Shown here piece after piece: positions 26,529 to 35,710 of a stretch of DNA of 64,000 bases. The stretch covers positions 1-64,000 of the forward strand of contig DATGMP010000031.1 in the NCBI GenBank assembly GCA_035293565.1, read 5' to 3'. Positions within the stretch are counted from its first letter, which is position 1; each line of letters starts with the position of its first letter. Both the position numbers and the translations under genes were made by a program. Source of the stretch: DATGMP01 sp035293565 (GTDB taxonomy: Bacteria; Pseudomonadota; Alphaproteobacteria; BOG-932; Roseiterribacteraceae). The notes beneath the pieces are model-generated. The model ran no database searches. It had not been told where the DNA came from and worked only from the letters and a program-made list of their open reading frames with translations.

Positions 26529-27868
26529 GCTGCGGCTGAAGGGTGGCTTTGGGCTCCGGAAGCGGGAGCGGCGCGCTCGAGCAGCGGCGCCAGCGCAGCG
26601 AAAGCGCGATCGATTACATGGCGGTTGCGTTCAGCGACGGTTCTGGCTGCGCGCGCCATTGCCTGCGCGGCCGCCTTGTCCTCCAGCAAGCGGGCGATGG
26701 CGTCGGCCAACATGTCGGCGGTCTCGACAACCTGGGCTGCGCCTTCCTCCTGGAGCTCGGCTGCAACGCCGGCGACGCTGAACATGTGCGGCCCGTAAAG
26801 CAGCGCGCAGCCGAGCTGGGCGGCCTCGATCGGATTGTGGCCGCCGATTGCGACCAGCGAGCCGCCGATGCAGGCGATTGGCGCAAGCCGATACCAGAAA
26901 CCGAGTTCGCCCATCGCGTCGACGATATAGACCGCATCGCCGGGCGCCGGCGGAAGCCCGCCCGAGCGGCGCGAGACGGCAAGCCCGGAGGCGCGAGCCA
27001 TCTCGGCGATCGCAGCGCCGCGCCCAACATGGCGCGGCACGATCACCGTCAGCAGGTTCGGAAATCGAGGTGCGAGGCGGGCATGAGCCGCGAGCGCGAT
27101 TGACTCCTCGCCTTCGTGCGAGGAGGCGAGGACCCAGAGCAACCGCCCACGCACGGCGCGGGTCAGCTCCGCGAGTTGCGCTGGACTGGCTGGCAGCGGC
27201 TCGGCGGCGTATTTGAGGTGGCCGACATAGCGCACATCGTGAGCGCCGAGCTGTCCCAGCCGCTCGGCCTCGGCCTCGGTCTGCGCTAGGCAGAGATCGA
27301 AGGTGGCGAGAAGTGCGGCGATCGCTTTGGGCGCGAAGCTCCAGCGGGCATGCGAGCGCGCGGACATGCGGGCGTTGACGAGCGCCGCCGGAATGCCGCG
27401 CCGCGCGATGCCGCGCAGCAGGTTGGGCCAGATTTCCGACTCGATCCAGATGGCGCAGTCGGGCCGCCAGTGATCGAGGAAACGCTCGACCCAGGCCCGC
27501 CGGTCGACCGGGACATATTGGTGAATCACCTTGTCGTGCAAGCGGTCCGCGACCATGCGGGCCGAGGTGACGGTGCCCGTCGTGACCAGAATGCGAATTC
27601 CCGGCCGATCCGACAGCAGCCGCTCGATCAGCCTCAGCATCGACATGGACTCGCCGACGCTTGCCGCGTGAAACCAGACGAGCATGCCGTCCGGTCTCGA
27701 TCGCGACGGGATTCCCTGGCGCTCCGTAAAACGCGCGCGATCCTCCTTCCCGGCTCTGAGCCGCGCGCGCAGATAGAGGCGTAGCAACGGGCCCGATGTC
27801 TCCAGCAGTGCCGCGTAGAGATCCAGCAACGCGGATCGGACGATTATCCTACCGGCAGGGATGGACAT
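26525..27868 (-). CDS. waaA: 3-deoxy-D-manno-octulosonic acid (Kdo) transferase WaaA
   Basis: A 447-residue GT-B glycosyltransferase that adds Kdo to lipid IVA. It has the N-terminal membrane-anchoring helix (ALLETSGPLLRLYLRARL), WFHAASVGESMSMLRLIERL, ILVTTGTVTSARM and NARMSARSHARW, all typical of WaaA/KdtA. The C-terminal segment with GGHNPIEAAQLG binds CMP-Kdo. It overlaps the upstream glycosyltransferase gene by 20 bases and lpxK by 4. Whether it adds one or two Kdo residues cannot be read from sequence. Confidence 0.94.
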   Translation of the reverse strand: MSIPAGRIIVRSALLDLYAALLETSGPLLRLYLRARLRAGKEDRARFTERQGIPSRSRPDGMLVWFHAASVGESMSMLRLIERLLSDRPGIRILVTTGTVTSARMVADRLHDKVIHQYVPVDRRAWVERFLDHWRPDCAIWIESEIWPNLLRGIARRGIPAALVNARMSARSHARWSFAPKAIAALLATFDLCLAQTEAEAERLGQLGAHDVRYVGHLKYAAEPLPASPAQLAELTRAVRGRLLWVLASSHEGEESIALAAHARLAPRFPNLLTVIVPRHVGRGAAIAEMARASGLAVSRRSGGLPPAPGDAVYIVDAMGELGFWYRLAPIACIGGSLVAIGGHNPIEAAQLGCALLYGPHMFSVAGVAAELQEEGAAQVVETADMLADAIARLLEDKAAAQAMARAARTVAERNRHVIDRAFAALAPLLERAAPASGAQSHPSAAA

Positions 27869-28847
27869 TGCTCAGAAACTGATGCGCCGCGGCCTGCCAG
27901 GAGTGGGCGAGCGCGAATTCGCGACATGAATCGGGCGAAACGTCTAGCGCTCGCGTCACGGCGCGGCCGAGATTGGTGTCGAGCGCGCCCGGTCCGTCCT
28001 TGCCGATCACGTCGATCGGTCCCGCCACCGGATAGGCCGCGACGGGCACGCCGCAGGCGAGAGCCTCGAGGATCACCAGTCCAAAGGTGTCGGTCTTGGA
28101 CGGAAAAACGAACACATCGGATGCCGCGTAATACTTGGCGAGCTCATCGCCGTGATGGGGACCGACGAACCGCACTTTCGGATAACGGCGCCTCAGCATT
28201 TCGAACATCGGGCCGCCGCCCACGACGTATTTCGTACCCGGAATATCGAGCGCGAGAAAGGCCTCGATGTTCTTCTCCACCGCGACTCGCCCGACATAGA
28301 GCGAGATGGGCCGCGGATCCTGGATGAAATCCTTGGCGCGCGGCCGAAAGAGCTCGGTGTCCACGCCGCGGCTCCAGCGGCGGATGTTGCCGAAGCCACG
28401 GTCCGCGAGCGAGCTTGCGATCGACTGTGTCGCGACCATCACAGCCGCGGAGGTGCGATGGAAGCGACGGAGCATCGCGTAGGAGAGCGCGAGAGGAATC
28501 GGCGCCCGCTCGGCCAGATACTCGGGGAAGCGCGTATGGTAGGAGGTGGTGTAGGCCAGTCGCTCCTTCCGGCAGAAGGCGCGGGCCGCCCAGCCCAGGG
28601 GACCTTCGGTCGCGATATGAATCGCCTGCGGGCCGAAATCGGCGATGAGGCGCTCGAGCCTCCTGCCGGGATTCAGCGCGACGCGAATCTCGCTGTAGCC
28701 CGGCAGGGGCATGGTGCGGAACTGGTCGGGTCCGATGAAGCCGACATCGTGACCGAGCTTCTCGAGTTCCTGCCCGGTCGTCGAAAGCGTCCGCACGACG
28801 CCGTTGATCTGGGGGTGCCAGGCGTCGGTGATGAAGAGAATCCTCAC
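27849..28847 (-). CDS. Family 4-type glycosyltransferase in lipid A/LPS operon
   Basis: A 332-residue GT-B enzyme. Its N-terminus VRILFITDAWHPQINGVVRTL resembles glycolipid mannosyl- or glucosyltransferases, and the C-terminal donor site has PSKTDTFGLVILEALACGVPV. GTG 28847 is chosen because the family domain begins there with GGA just upstream; the longer frame is arginine/proline-rich and unlike the family. It ends inside the waaA start. The position between an LpxH-like hydrolase and waaA suggests a role in a membrane glycolipid or LPS core, but related proteins also make glycosyl-diacylglycerols. Confidence 0.85.
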   Translation of the reverse strand: MRILFITDAWHPQINGVVRTLSTTGQELEKLGHDVGFIGPDQFRTMPLPGYSEIRVALNPGRRLERLIADFGPQAIHIATEGPLGWAARAFCRKERLAYTTSYHTRFPEYLAERAPIPLALSYAMLRRFHRTSAAVMVATQSIASSLADRGFGNIRRWSRGVDTELFRPRAKDFIQDPRPISLYVGRVAVEKNIEAFLALDIPGTKYVVGGGPMFEMLRRRYPKVRFVGPHHGDELAKYYAASDVFVFPSKTDTFGLVILEALACGVPVAAYPVAGPIDVIGKDGPGALDTNLGRAVTRALDVSPDSCREFALAHSWQAAAHQFLSNVHPCR

Positions 28848-28899
28848 GATCCGGTCGGCTTTTCCATCTTGCGCGGTCGCATCCGTCTCGAGGCCGCCA

Positions 28900-29691
28900 T
28901 CAGGCCGCGGCGCGCGTCTCGGTCTCGGTCTGACGGGCGACGAGCCATGGGATGATCTCGAGCCTGCCGCCCTCATGCTCGACCAGCGCGGTGCAGCTCT
29001 CGACCCAGTCGCCGTCGTTGCAATAGGTGATGCCGTCGATGTCGCGCATGATCGCGTGATGAATATGGCCGCAGATCACGCCCTGCACATTGCGGCGTCT
29101 GGCTTCGCTCGCGAGCGCCGTTTCGTAGTCGCCGATGAATTCGACCGCGTTCTTGACCTTGTGCTTTAGATAGGCCGATAGCGACCAATAGGGAAATCCC
29201 AGCTTCCGCCGCGCGAAATTGTACCAGGTGTTGAGTCCGAGCGCGAAAGAATAGGCAGCATCACCGATCAGCGCCAACCAGCGAGCATAGTTGACCACCA
29301 CATCGAACTTGTCGCCATGAGTGATCAGGAACTTCCGCCCATCGGCCATCGTGTGGATGACTTCGTCGATGATCTGTACCCGGCCGAATTCGTGACCGAG
29401 AAATTCGCGGAAGCCTTCATCGTGATTGCCGGGGATGTAAATGACGTTGGTCCCCTTGCGCGCTTTTCGCAGCAGTTTCTGGATGACGTCATTATGCGCT
29501 TGAGGCCAATACCAGCTTCGCTTCAGCCTCCATCCGTCGATGATGTCGCCGACAAGATAAAGCTGCTCGCATTCGGTCTCCTTGAGGAACTCGAGCAGCA
29601 TTTCGGCTTGACACCCCTTGGTGCCTAAATGGATGTCGGAAATCCAGATCGTGCGGTAACGGCGTGTGCCTTCGGGGTCTACATGCTGCAT
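28900..29691 (-). CDS. LpxH-like metallophosphoesterase (UDP-2,3-diacylglucosamine diphosphatase family)
   Basis: A 263-residue calcineurin-like phosphoesterase with its metal motifs in order: SDIHLG, GDIIDGW, GNHDEG, THGDKFD and GHIHHA. Related proteins are called UDP-2,3-diacylglucosamine diphosphatase. Many alphaproteobacteria use LpxI for that step, so this LpxH2-like protein could have another phosphorylated lipid substrate, perhaps one made by the adjacent glycosyltransferase. It is the first gene of the minus-strand envelope unit. Confidence 0.82.
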   Translation of the reverse strand: MQHVDPEGTRRYRTIWISDIHLGTKGCQAEMLLEFLKETECEQLYLVGDIIDGWRLKRSWYWPQAHNDVIQKLLRKARKGTNVIYIPGNHDEGFREFLGHEFGRVQIIDEVIHTMADGRKFLITHGDKFDVVVNYARWLALIGDAAYSFALGLNTWYNFARRKLGFPYWSLSAYLKHKVKNAVEFIGDYETALASEARRRNVQGVICGHIHHAIMRDIDGITYCNDGDWVESCTALVEHEGGRLEIIPWLVARQTETETRAAA

Positions 29692-29805
29692 CGGCGCGGG
29701 CTCCTCCGGATCACCGGCGAGGATATATAGAGGCGACTCGCCGCTTGACCAGCGATTTCAGGTGGTAAACGCCTGAGAAGCCCGGTAATCGCCCATCTGC
29801 AGGCC

Positions 29806-31143
29806 TTAACGCCCGGCGATCATCATCCCGTCTATGCGGAGAGTGGGGGCATCCACGCCGTAGCGCCGGACGAGATCGTTGGCGGGCGTGAGGGCCTTGT
29901 ACATATCCTTGAGATTGCTCGCGATCGTCATCTCGCTGACCGGATAGGCGAGCTTGCCCTTCTCGATCCAGTACCCAGCAGCGCCGCGGCTGTAGTCGCC
30001 GGTGACGCCATTGACTCCCATGCCCATCAGCTCGGTGACATAAAGGCCGCTCTCGATCTCGCCGATCAGCGCTTCGGGCGACTTTGGTCCCGGCATCAGC
30101 GCCAGATTGGAAGGCGAGGGGGCAGGCGGCCCGCCGGTGCCGCGCGACGCGTGCCCGGTCGTCTTCAAGCCGAGCTGCCGGGCGGAGCGCAGATCGAGCA
30201 GCCAGGTCGTGAGCCTGCCATTTTCCACGATCGCGCGCTTGGCCGGCGCCACGCCTTCGCCGTCGAAGGGCCGCGAACGATGGCCGCGCACGAGATGGGG
30301 ATCATCGACGATTTCGATTCCCGGACCGAAGATCTCTTCGCCGAGCTTGTCCCTGAGGAAAGAGGTGCCACGCGCAATGGAGGGGCCTGAGATGGCTCCC
30401 GACAGGCTGCCCAGCAGCCCGCTCGAAACGCGCCAATCGAATACGACCGGCAGCGTCGCCGTTGCGCCCTTGCGCGGGTTCAGCCGTCGGACCGCCCGTT
30501 CGCCGGCCGACCGCCCGACCTCCGCCGCCGGTCGCAAATCCGCGGCGTGCCCGGCGCTGGTATAGTCGTAGTCGCGCTCCATGCCGGTACCCGTCCCCGC
30601 GAGCACGGCGGCGGAGAGGCTGAAATGCGTGACGCCATAGGCTCCTGCGAAGCCGTTGGAGGCGACGAGCGCGATGTCGCTCCGTCCCCAACTCGCCTCC
30701 GCGCCTTCGGAATTCGTGACGCCCGGCACCGCGAGCGCCGCCTGTTCGGTCTCGGTCGCCAATGCGATCAGCTGGTCGACGCTGGGCTCGGCGGGATCGG
30801 CCAAGTCGAGATCGGGCCAGCTCTTGGCGATCTGGTCGGTGTCGGCGAGGCCGCAATAAGGGTCCTCCGGCACCGCCCGCGCCATGGTGACCGCCCGCTC
30901 GACCAGCGCTGCCAAGGCCTCGGGCGTGCGCTCGCTGGTCGAGACCATCGCCTGCCGCTTACCGATCAGGACCCGCAGGCCCAGATCGCGCGATTCCGAC
31001 CGCTCCAGCCGCTCCGGCTGGTTCAGCCGCCGCGCGACGTTCACCGACTGGCTGTCATAGGCCAGCGCATCGGCCGCATCGGCGCCGGCCTTCAGCGCGC
31101 GGCCGATGCAGTCATCGAGAAGCGAGAGCAGATCGGCGGTCAT
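29806..31143 (-). CDS. pmbA: TldD/PmbA family metalloprotease subunit
   Basis: A 445-residue protein of the TldD/TldE family, closest to PmbA (TldE). ELMGMGVNGVTGDYSRGAAGYWIEKG near the C-terminus and SRGTGGPPAPSPSNL are typical. TldD-TldE form a heterodimeric cytoplasmic protease that processes peptides such as microcin B17 precursor; the metal site lies in TldD, so this subunit is probably non-catalytic. The TldD partner is not in the window. It lies 61 bases after a methyltransferase gene in the ubiA unit. Confidence 0.92.
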   Translation of the reverse strand: MTADLLSLLDDCIGRALKAGADAADALAYDSQSVNVARRLNQPERLERSESRDLGLRVLIGKRQAMVSTSERTPEALAALVERAVTMARAVPEDPYCGLADTDQIAKSWPDLDLADPAEPSVDQLIALATETEQAALAVPGVTNSEGAEASWGRSDIALVASNGFAGAYGVTHFSLSAAVLAGTGTGMERDYDYTSAGHAADLRPAAEVGRSAGERAVRRLNPRKGATATLPVVFDWRVSSGLLGSLSGAISGPSIARGTSFLRDKLGEEIFGPGIEIVDDPHLVRGHRSRPFDGEGVAPAKRAIVENGRLTTWLLDLRSARQLGLKTTGHASRGTGGPPAPSPSNLALMPGPKSPEALIGEIESGLYVTELMGMGVNGVTGDYSRGAAGYWIEKGKLAYPVSEMTIASNLKDMYKALTPANDLVRRYGVDAPTLRIDGMMIAGR

Positions 31144-31204
31144 GGAAGAACCTGGGGCTGGGGTATAGGCGGCGGTTTAGCAGAGCGGGCCGGGGCCTGA
31201 CAAA

Positions 31205-31858
31205 CTACTCGGCCTCCAACCGAAACACGCGCGTCACCATGGACGTTCGATTCTCCAGCTCCAGCGTGGTTCGTACTTCGTGGCTGGCGATCTCAACCAG
31301 GCCCGCCTTCGGCAGATAGGCGCGGCCGGGATCGGCAAGCAGCACCTCGGCCCCTGCGCGGGCCGCGGCGGAGAGCCAGGCGAAGACCCGTTCGGCCATC
31401 GGCCGCTCGTAGCAGAGGTCGCCCGCCAGGATCAGATCGTGGCGTGCTGCCGGCGCGGCCAGCAGGTCGGCTTCCAGCACCTCGACCGCTACATCGTTCG
31501 CGTCGGCATTGAGAGCGATCGCCGCGGCGGCGAACGGATCGATCTCGCTCGCCCGGACCCGCGCCGCACCCGCCCTGGCCGCCGCGATCGCGGCGATCCC
31601 GCAGCCGGCGGCGAAATCGAGCACTGTGCGGCCTTGCGCCAGTTCAGGGCGATCGAGCAGGGTACGGGCGATGGCTTGGCCGCCCGGCCAGGCAAAGGCC
31701 CAGAAGGGCGGAGGCAGACCGGTCTCGGCGAGGCTCGCTTCGGTCGCTTCCCAAAGCGGGGTGACTTCGCCCGCGAGATGCAGCCTGATCTCCGGCACCA
31801 GCGCCGTCGCGCAGGGCGCGGTCTGCGCCCGCACGAAATCGGTGTGAAGCCGGTTCAC
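31205..31858 (-). CDS. Class I SAM methyltransferase (PrmA/ETFB-lysine methyltransferase-like)
   Basis: A 217-residue methyltransferase. GTG 31858 overlaps the ubiA stop (GTGA), so the longer frame is discarded. The SAM site is VLDFAAGCGIAAIAAARAGA, with an acidic residue after it in ASEIDPFA, and ILAGDLCYERP follows where catalytic NPPY-like motifs usually sit. WAFAWPGGQAIARTLLDRP near residue 50 is shared with methyltransferases that modify protein lysines, such as ETFB-lysine methyltransferase. The substrate is a guess; only the fold is firm. Confidence 0.78.
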   Translation of the reverse strand: MNRLHTDFVRAQTAPCATALVPEIRLHLAGEVTPLWEATEASLAETGLPPPFWAFAWPGGQAIARTLLDRPELAQGRTVLDFAAGCGIAAIAAARAGAARVRASEIDPFAAAAIALNADANDVAVEVLEADLLAAPAARHDLILAGDLCYERPMAERVFAWLSAAARAGAEVLLADPGRAYLPKAGLVEIASHEVRTTLELENRTSMVTRVFRLEAE

Positions 31859-32784
31859 GCGATCCCTGGTGCGAAGATCCGCCCGACCGTGATGGCCAGC
31901 AGTACCAGCAGGCCGGTCCATCGGCTCGCCTGAAAGCGCCTGAGGCAGTCGCGCGGATCAGCTGGGTCCCAGAAGGCGAGCAGCCAGACGAGGTGCAGCG
32001 CCACCGGGATCAGCATAATCTCATAGGCAACGCCCAGCCCCGCGCCTTGGCCGGCCAGCAGCAGAAGCGCCAGCATCAGCAGAGCGAAAAGGAAGAGCCA
32101 GGGCTTGCTGAATCGGCCGAGGCGCCGCGCGGTTGATTTGATCCCGGCGGTCGCATCGTCGCGCGCGTCCTGATGCGCATAGATCGTGTCGTAGACGAGC
32201 GTCCAGAAGAAGCCGCCCGCATAGAGCGCAATCGAAGGCCAACCGATCCGCCCGGTCGCGGCCGCCCAACCCATGAGGGCGCCCCAATTGAAGGTCAGTC
32301 CGAGGAATGCCTGCGGCCACCAGGTGATCCGCTTCATCAGGGGATAGGAGCCCACCAACGCCAGCGACAGCACCCCGAGCGCGATCGAAAGCCGGTTCAG
32401 CTGAATCAGGATCATCAAGCCGATGGCGAGCTGGATCGCCAGAAAGAGGATGGCGCCGAACAAGCCGATTTCACCGGAGGGCAACGGCCGGTTTCGCGTG
32501 CGCTCCACCTGCGCGTCGAGGTGGCGGTCCAGTATGTCGTTAACCGTGCAGCCCGCGCCGCGCATGACGACCGCGCCGATGCCGAACAGCACGGCCAGGC
32601 CGAGCCCCTGCGCGGTGCCGGTGCTGCCGAGCGCGATCGCCCACCAGCAGGGCAGCAGCAACAGCCAGATGCCGGTCGGCCGGTCGAACCGGGCGAGTCT
32701 GAGATAGGGCCGCGTCCATCGCGGCATGCGCCGGTCGACCCATCCGTCCTGTGGGATATCAGTAAAGGGTGCCATGTCGCTCAT
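31855..32784 (-). CDS. ubiA: 4-hydroxybenzoate polyprenyltransferase UbiA
   Basis: A 309-residue membrane prenyltransferase. The first Asp-rich motif is NDILDRHLDAQVERTRNRP and the second is YDTIYAHQDARDD, both needed for Mg-prenyl diphosphate binding. About eight or nine hydrophobic helices follow the soluble N-terminus. It joins the polyprenyl tail to 4-hydroxybenzoate in ubiquinone synthesis. ATG 32784 (MSDMAPFTD) is chosen; the open frame extends upstream but without family similarity. Confidence 0.95.
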   Translation of the reverse strand: MSDMAPFTDIPQDGWVDRRMPRWTRPYLRLARFDRPTGIWLLLLPCWWAIALGSTGTAQGLGLAVLFGIGAVVMRGAGCTVNDILDRHLDAQVERTRNRPLPSGEIGLFGAILFLAIQLAIGLMILIQLNRLSIALGVLSLALVGSYPLMKRITWWPQAFLGLTFNWGALMGWAAATGRIGWPSIALYAGGFFWTLVYDTIYAHQDARDDATAGIKSTARRLGRFSKPWLFLFALLMLALLLLAGQGAGLGVAYEIMLIPVALHLVWLLAFWDPADPRDCLRRFQASRWTGLLVLLAITVGRIFAPGIA

Positions 32785-32920
32785 GGCGCGATCATAAGGC
32801 GCGGCGCGGATATGCGAAGCGCAATCCGCCGCCCGCAATTCTGTGATATGGTTGTAAATCGAGTATCGGTGACCTGCGGCGCGCGCAACGCTGGGCCGTT
32901 CGTCGAGAGACCTGGATGGG

Positions 32921-34756
32921 ATGGCATACGATCTGGCTGCGATGCGCGGGGCCGCGGAGCCCTTGTCACCGGCTCCGGCCGAGGCCCTGCCGGCCTGGGA
33001 CGAGCTTATCGGCGCCGAGCGTATCAGGGTGGTCTTTCGGCTGATGCCGATCACTCTGACCGTCACGATGATAAATGTCGTGCTGACACTGGTGGTCATG
33101 AGCCCGGCCGCAAATCCCGTGGTCTTGTGGTGGTGGGCGGCCTTGGTCGCCTTCGTCAGCGCCGTTCGACTGGGCTTCTGGCGAGCCTATCGGCGGGATG
33201 GCACTGGAACGCGATTCTGGATGCGTGTCTCGACGCTGGGCGCGCTCGTCGCGGGGGTGCTGTGGGGCATCGGCACGGCGCTGATCTATCCGGGCTGGAT
33301 GCTGCACCAGCTGTTCCTCGCCTTCGTGATCGGCGGCATGTGCGCGGGCGCGGTTACGGTGAGCTCGGCGCATTTCGCGAGCCTCGCCGCCTTCGTGCTG
33401 CCGGCCACGCTCCCGCTCGCGGCGCGCTTCATCGCCGAAGGCGACAGGCTGCATGTGGCGATGGGCGCAATGGCGCTGATCTTCGCGGCAGCGATGCTCG
33501 TGATCGGTCATTTGTTCGGCGCCCATTTTACCGAAACCTTCCGCCTGCAATTCGCGCTCGCCGATCGCGGCCGCGCGCTCGACCGCACCAACGAGACCTT
33601 GCGCGAGGAGATCGCGCGCCACAAGGCGACCGAGGCGAGCCTTCGACAGGCGCAGAAGCTCGAGGCGCTGGGTCGGTTGACGGGCGGCATCGCGCACGAC
33701 TTCAATAACGTGCTGACCGGCGTAGTGGGGTTCGTCGGAATCGCGCTCCGGCGGATCGACAAGGATTCGCATCTGCGGCCACTGCTCGAAAATGCGCTCC
33801 GCGCCGCTGATCGCGGCACGACGCTGACTCAGCGCCTGCTGGCCTTTGCGCGCAAGCAGACGCTCAATCCGAGGCCCATCGATCTGGCCGTGCTGGTCCA
33901 GGACATGCGCTCGCTCATCGAGCAGGCCGTGGGCGCGGCATGCCGCATCGAATGCGAATTCGCGCCCGGCCCGGTGGTGGCGCTCGTCGACTCCGGGCAG
34001 CTCGAGCTCGCGATCCTGAATCTCGCGATCAATGCGCGCGACGCGATGCCGGAGGGCGGCACGCTGACGATCGACGTTTCGCCCTGCCTAGCGGACGGAA
34101 TCACCCCGCCCGGACTTGCGAAGGGCGACTACGCGGTCGTTACCGTGACCGACACCGGGATCGGCATGGATGAGGAGACTCTCGCCAATGCCTTCGAACC
34201 TTTCTTCACCACGAAGCCAGCCGGCGCCGGGTCCGGCCTCGGCCTATCGATGGTGCAGGGTTTCGCCGCGCAGTCCGGCGGCACGATCGAGCTCTCGAGC
34301 CGTAAGGGCAAGGGCACTCGCGCCGCGATCTGGCTGCCGCGCGCGATCGGCGAGGCGATCCGCGATGCCCGCGCGACGCCGCACGCTTTGTCGGCCGCTC
34401 CGGCTCGAATCCTCGTTTGCGACGACGACCCTGATGCGCGCGCCGCGGTGGCCGAGATGCTGCGCGGCGAGGGACATGCGGTGATCGAAGCCGCGAGTGC
34501 CGCCCAAGCGCTGCAGACGATTTCGGCCGGTGAAGCCATCGACATTCTCATCACCGACTACGCCATGCCGATCATGAGCGGCGCCGACCTCGCCGCCGAA
34601 GCCGTGCGCCTGCGACCGGGGTTGAAGACTTTGCTGGTCAGCGGCCATCCCGCTGCCCTCCGCGATGACTCGCTGCGCGGCACCGTTCTCCCCAAGCCTT
34701 TCAGCCCGACCGCGCTTGCCGAGCGGATTGCACGGCTGAAAGGAAACGGCGGATAG
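32921..34756 (+). CDS. Membrane-bound hybrid histidine kinase with C-terminal receiver
   Basis: A 611-residue protein. About six hydrophobic helices (residues 40-200) form an MASE-like sensor, then a coiled-coil linker (ALDRTNETLREEIARHKATE) leads to HisKA with GGIAHDFNNVLTG (His259). HATPase has NLAINARDAMPEGG, DTGIGMDEE and GSGLGLSMVQG. The receiver starts at ILVCDDDPDAR with the phospho-acceptor Asp546 in ILITDYAMPIMSG. No output domain or HPt follows, so phosphate must pass to a partner elsewhere. The GGIAHDFNN type often works in phosphorelays. The ligand is unknown. Confidence 0.9.
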   Translation: MAYDLAAMRGAAEPLSPAPAEALPAWDELIGAERIRVVFRLMPITLTVTMINVVLTLVVMSPAANPVVLWWWAALVAFVSAVRLGFWRAYRRDGTGTRFWMRVSTLGALVAGVLWGIGTALIYPGWMLHQLFLAFVIGGMCAGAVTVSSAHFASLAAFVLPATLPLAARFIAEGDRLHVAMGAMALIFAAAMLVIGHLFGAHFTETFRLQFALADRGRALDRTNETLREEIARHKATEASLRQAQKLEALGRLTGGIAHDFNNVLTGVVGFVGIALRRIDKDSHLRPLLENALRAADRGTTLTQRLLAFARKQTLNPRPIDLAVLVQDMRSLIEQAVGAACRIECEFAPGPVVALVDSGQLELAILNLAINARDAMPEGGTLTIDVSPCLADGITPPGLAKGDYAVVTVTDTGIGMDEETLANAFEPFFTTKPAGAGSGLGLSMVQGFAAQSGGTIELSSRKGKGTRAAIWLPRAIGEAIRDARATPHALSAAPARILVCDDDPDARAAVAEMLRGEGHAVIEAASAAQALQTISAGEAIDILITDYAMPIMSGADLAAEAVRLRPGLKTLLVSGHPAALRDDSLRGTVLPKPFSPTALAERIARLKGNGG

Positions 34757-34830
34757 AGCGCCCTCCACGACAGCGAAGCCGATATCTCGAGCATCTTTGC
34801 CGCTTCACCGACTCTGTCTACGCTCGCTTC

Positions 34831-35532
34831 ATGTGTGGACGCGTGCATCTGTCGAGCGATTATTCCGAAATCGAGATTGCGCTCAATCTCGACGATCGGG
34901 CCGGCGTGCCGAACCTCCAGCCCGGCTGGAACGTGGCGCCGAGCGACGACGTGCTGGTCGTGAGATTCGACCGGGCGGCCGGCCGGCGCATCTCGGAAAA
35001 GATGAAATGGGGCCTCATCCCGGCCTGGTCGAAAGAGGCCAAGATGATGGGCGCTACCTTCAACGCGAAGGCCGAGGCGATCGACAGGACCTCCACCTTC
35101 CGCGATGCGTGGCGGGCGGGGCGGCGCTGCCTCGTCGTCGCCAACGGCTTCTACGAGTGGCGCAAGCGCGACAAGCAGCCCTTCGCCATCGCGCGCGCCA
35201 AGCAGACCTTCACGGTGATGGCCGGCCTGTGGGAGGAATGGCGCGCGCGGGACGGGAGCGAGGTGATCCGCTCCTGCACGATCATCACCACCGATGCGAA
35301 CGACCTGATCGGCACGGTGCACGATCGCATGCCCGTCATCCTCGCCGAGCAGGATTGGCCCGCATGGCTAGGCGAGGCGCGGTCCACCGAGGCCGCGCTC
35401 AAGGCGCTGCTCAAACCGTACCCGGCGGCAGGGATGGAGCTGTGGCCGGTCGGTCATGCTGTCGGCAACTGGCGCAACAACGGCCCCGAGCTGCTCACGC
35501 CCACCGGAATCGATGACGGCCTGCTCGTGTAG
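34831..35532 (+). CDS. SRAP-domain protein (YedK/HMCES family)
   Basis: A 233-residue protein beginning MCGRVHLS. Cys2 is the catalytic residue that forms a covalent thiazolidine bond with abasic sites in single-stranded DNA. FNAKAEAID, FYEWRK and HDRMPVIL are the other conserved blocks of SRAP. The family shields abasic sites at replication forks and self-releases later. It lies 74 bases after the hybrid kinase and is probably independent of it. Confidence 0.94.
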   Translation: MCGRVHLSSDYSEIEIALNLDDRAGVPNLQPGWNVAPSDDVLVVRFDRAAGRRISEKMKWGLIPAWSKEAKMMGATFNAKAEAIDRTSTFRDAWRAGRRCLVVANGFYEWRKRDKQPFAIARAKQTFTVMAGLWEEWRARDGSEVIRSCTIITTDANDLIGTVHDRMPVILAEQDWPAWLGEARSTEAALKALLKPYPAAGMELWPVGHAVGNWRNNGPELLTPTGIDDGLLV

Positions 35533-35710
35533 CGCCGCAAGACTATCCGCAGATGACGTAATTGCGCCCGGATCAAATGCGATCGTCGTCATTGTCGTTC
35601 CCGTACGCCCGAACAGACGCGGCCTTAATCGTCGCGGCGCGGCTTTGATCTGTGCTAACCTGTGAAATCTGTGGATTGAACTCGGCCCAGCCGAGAGCGT
35701 TTGGTGCCCG

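Noticed and set aside
35681..35695. Small hairpin CTCGGC-CCA-GCCGAG before mepA
   Set aside because: Six base pairs without a T-run, too common in GC-rich DNA to call a terminator or riboswitch.
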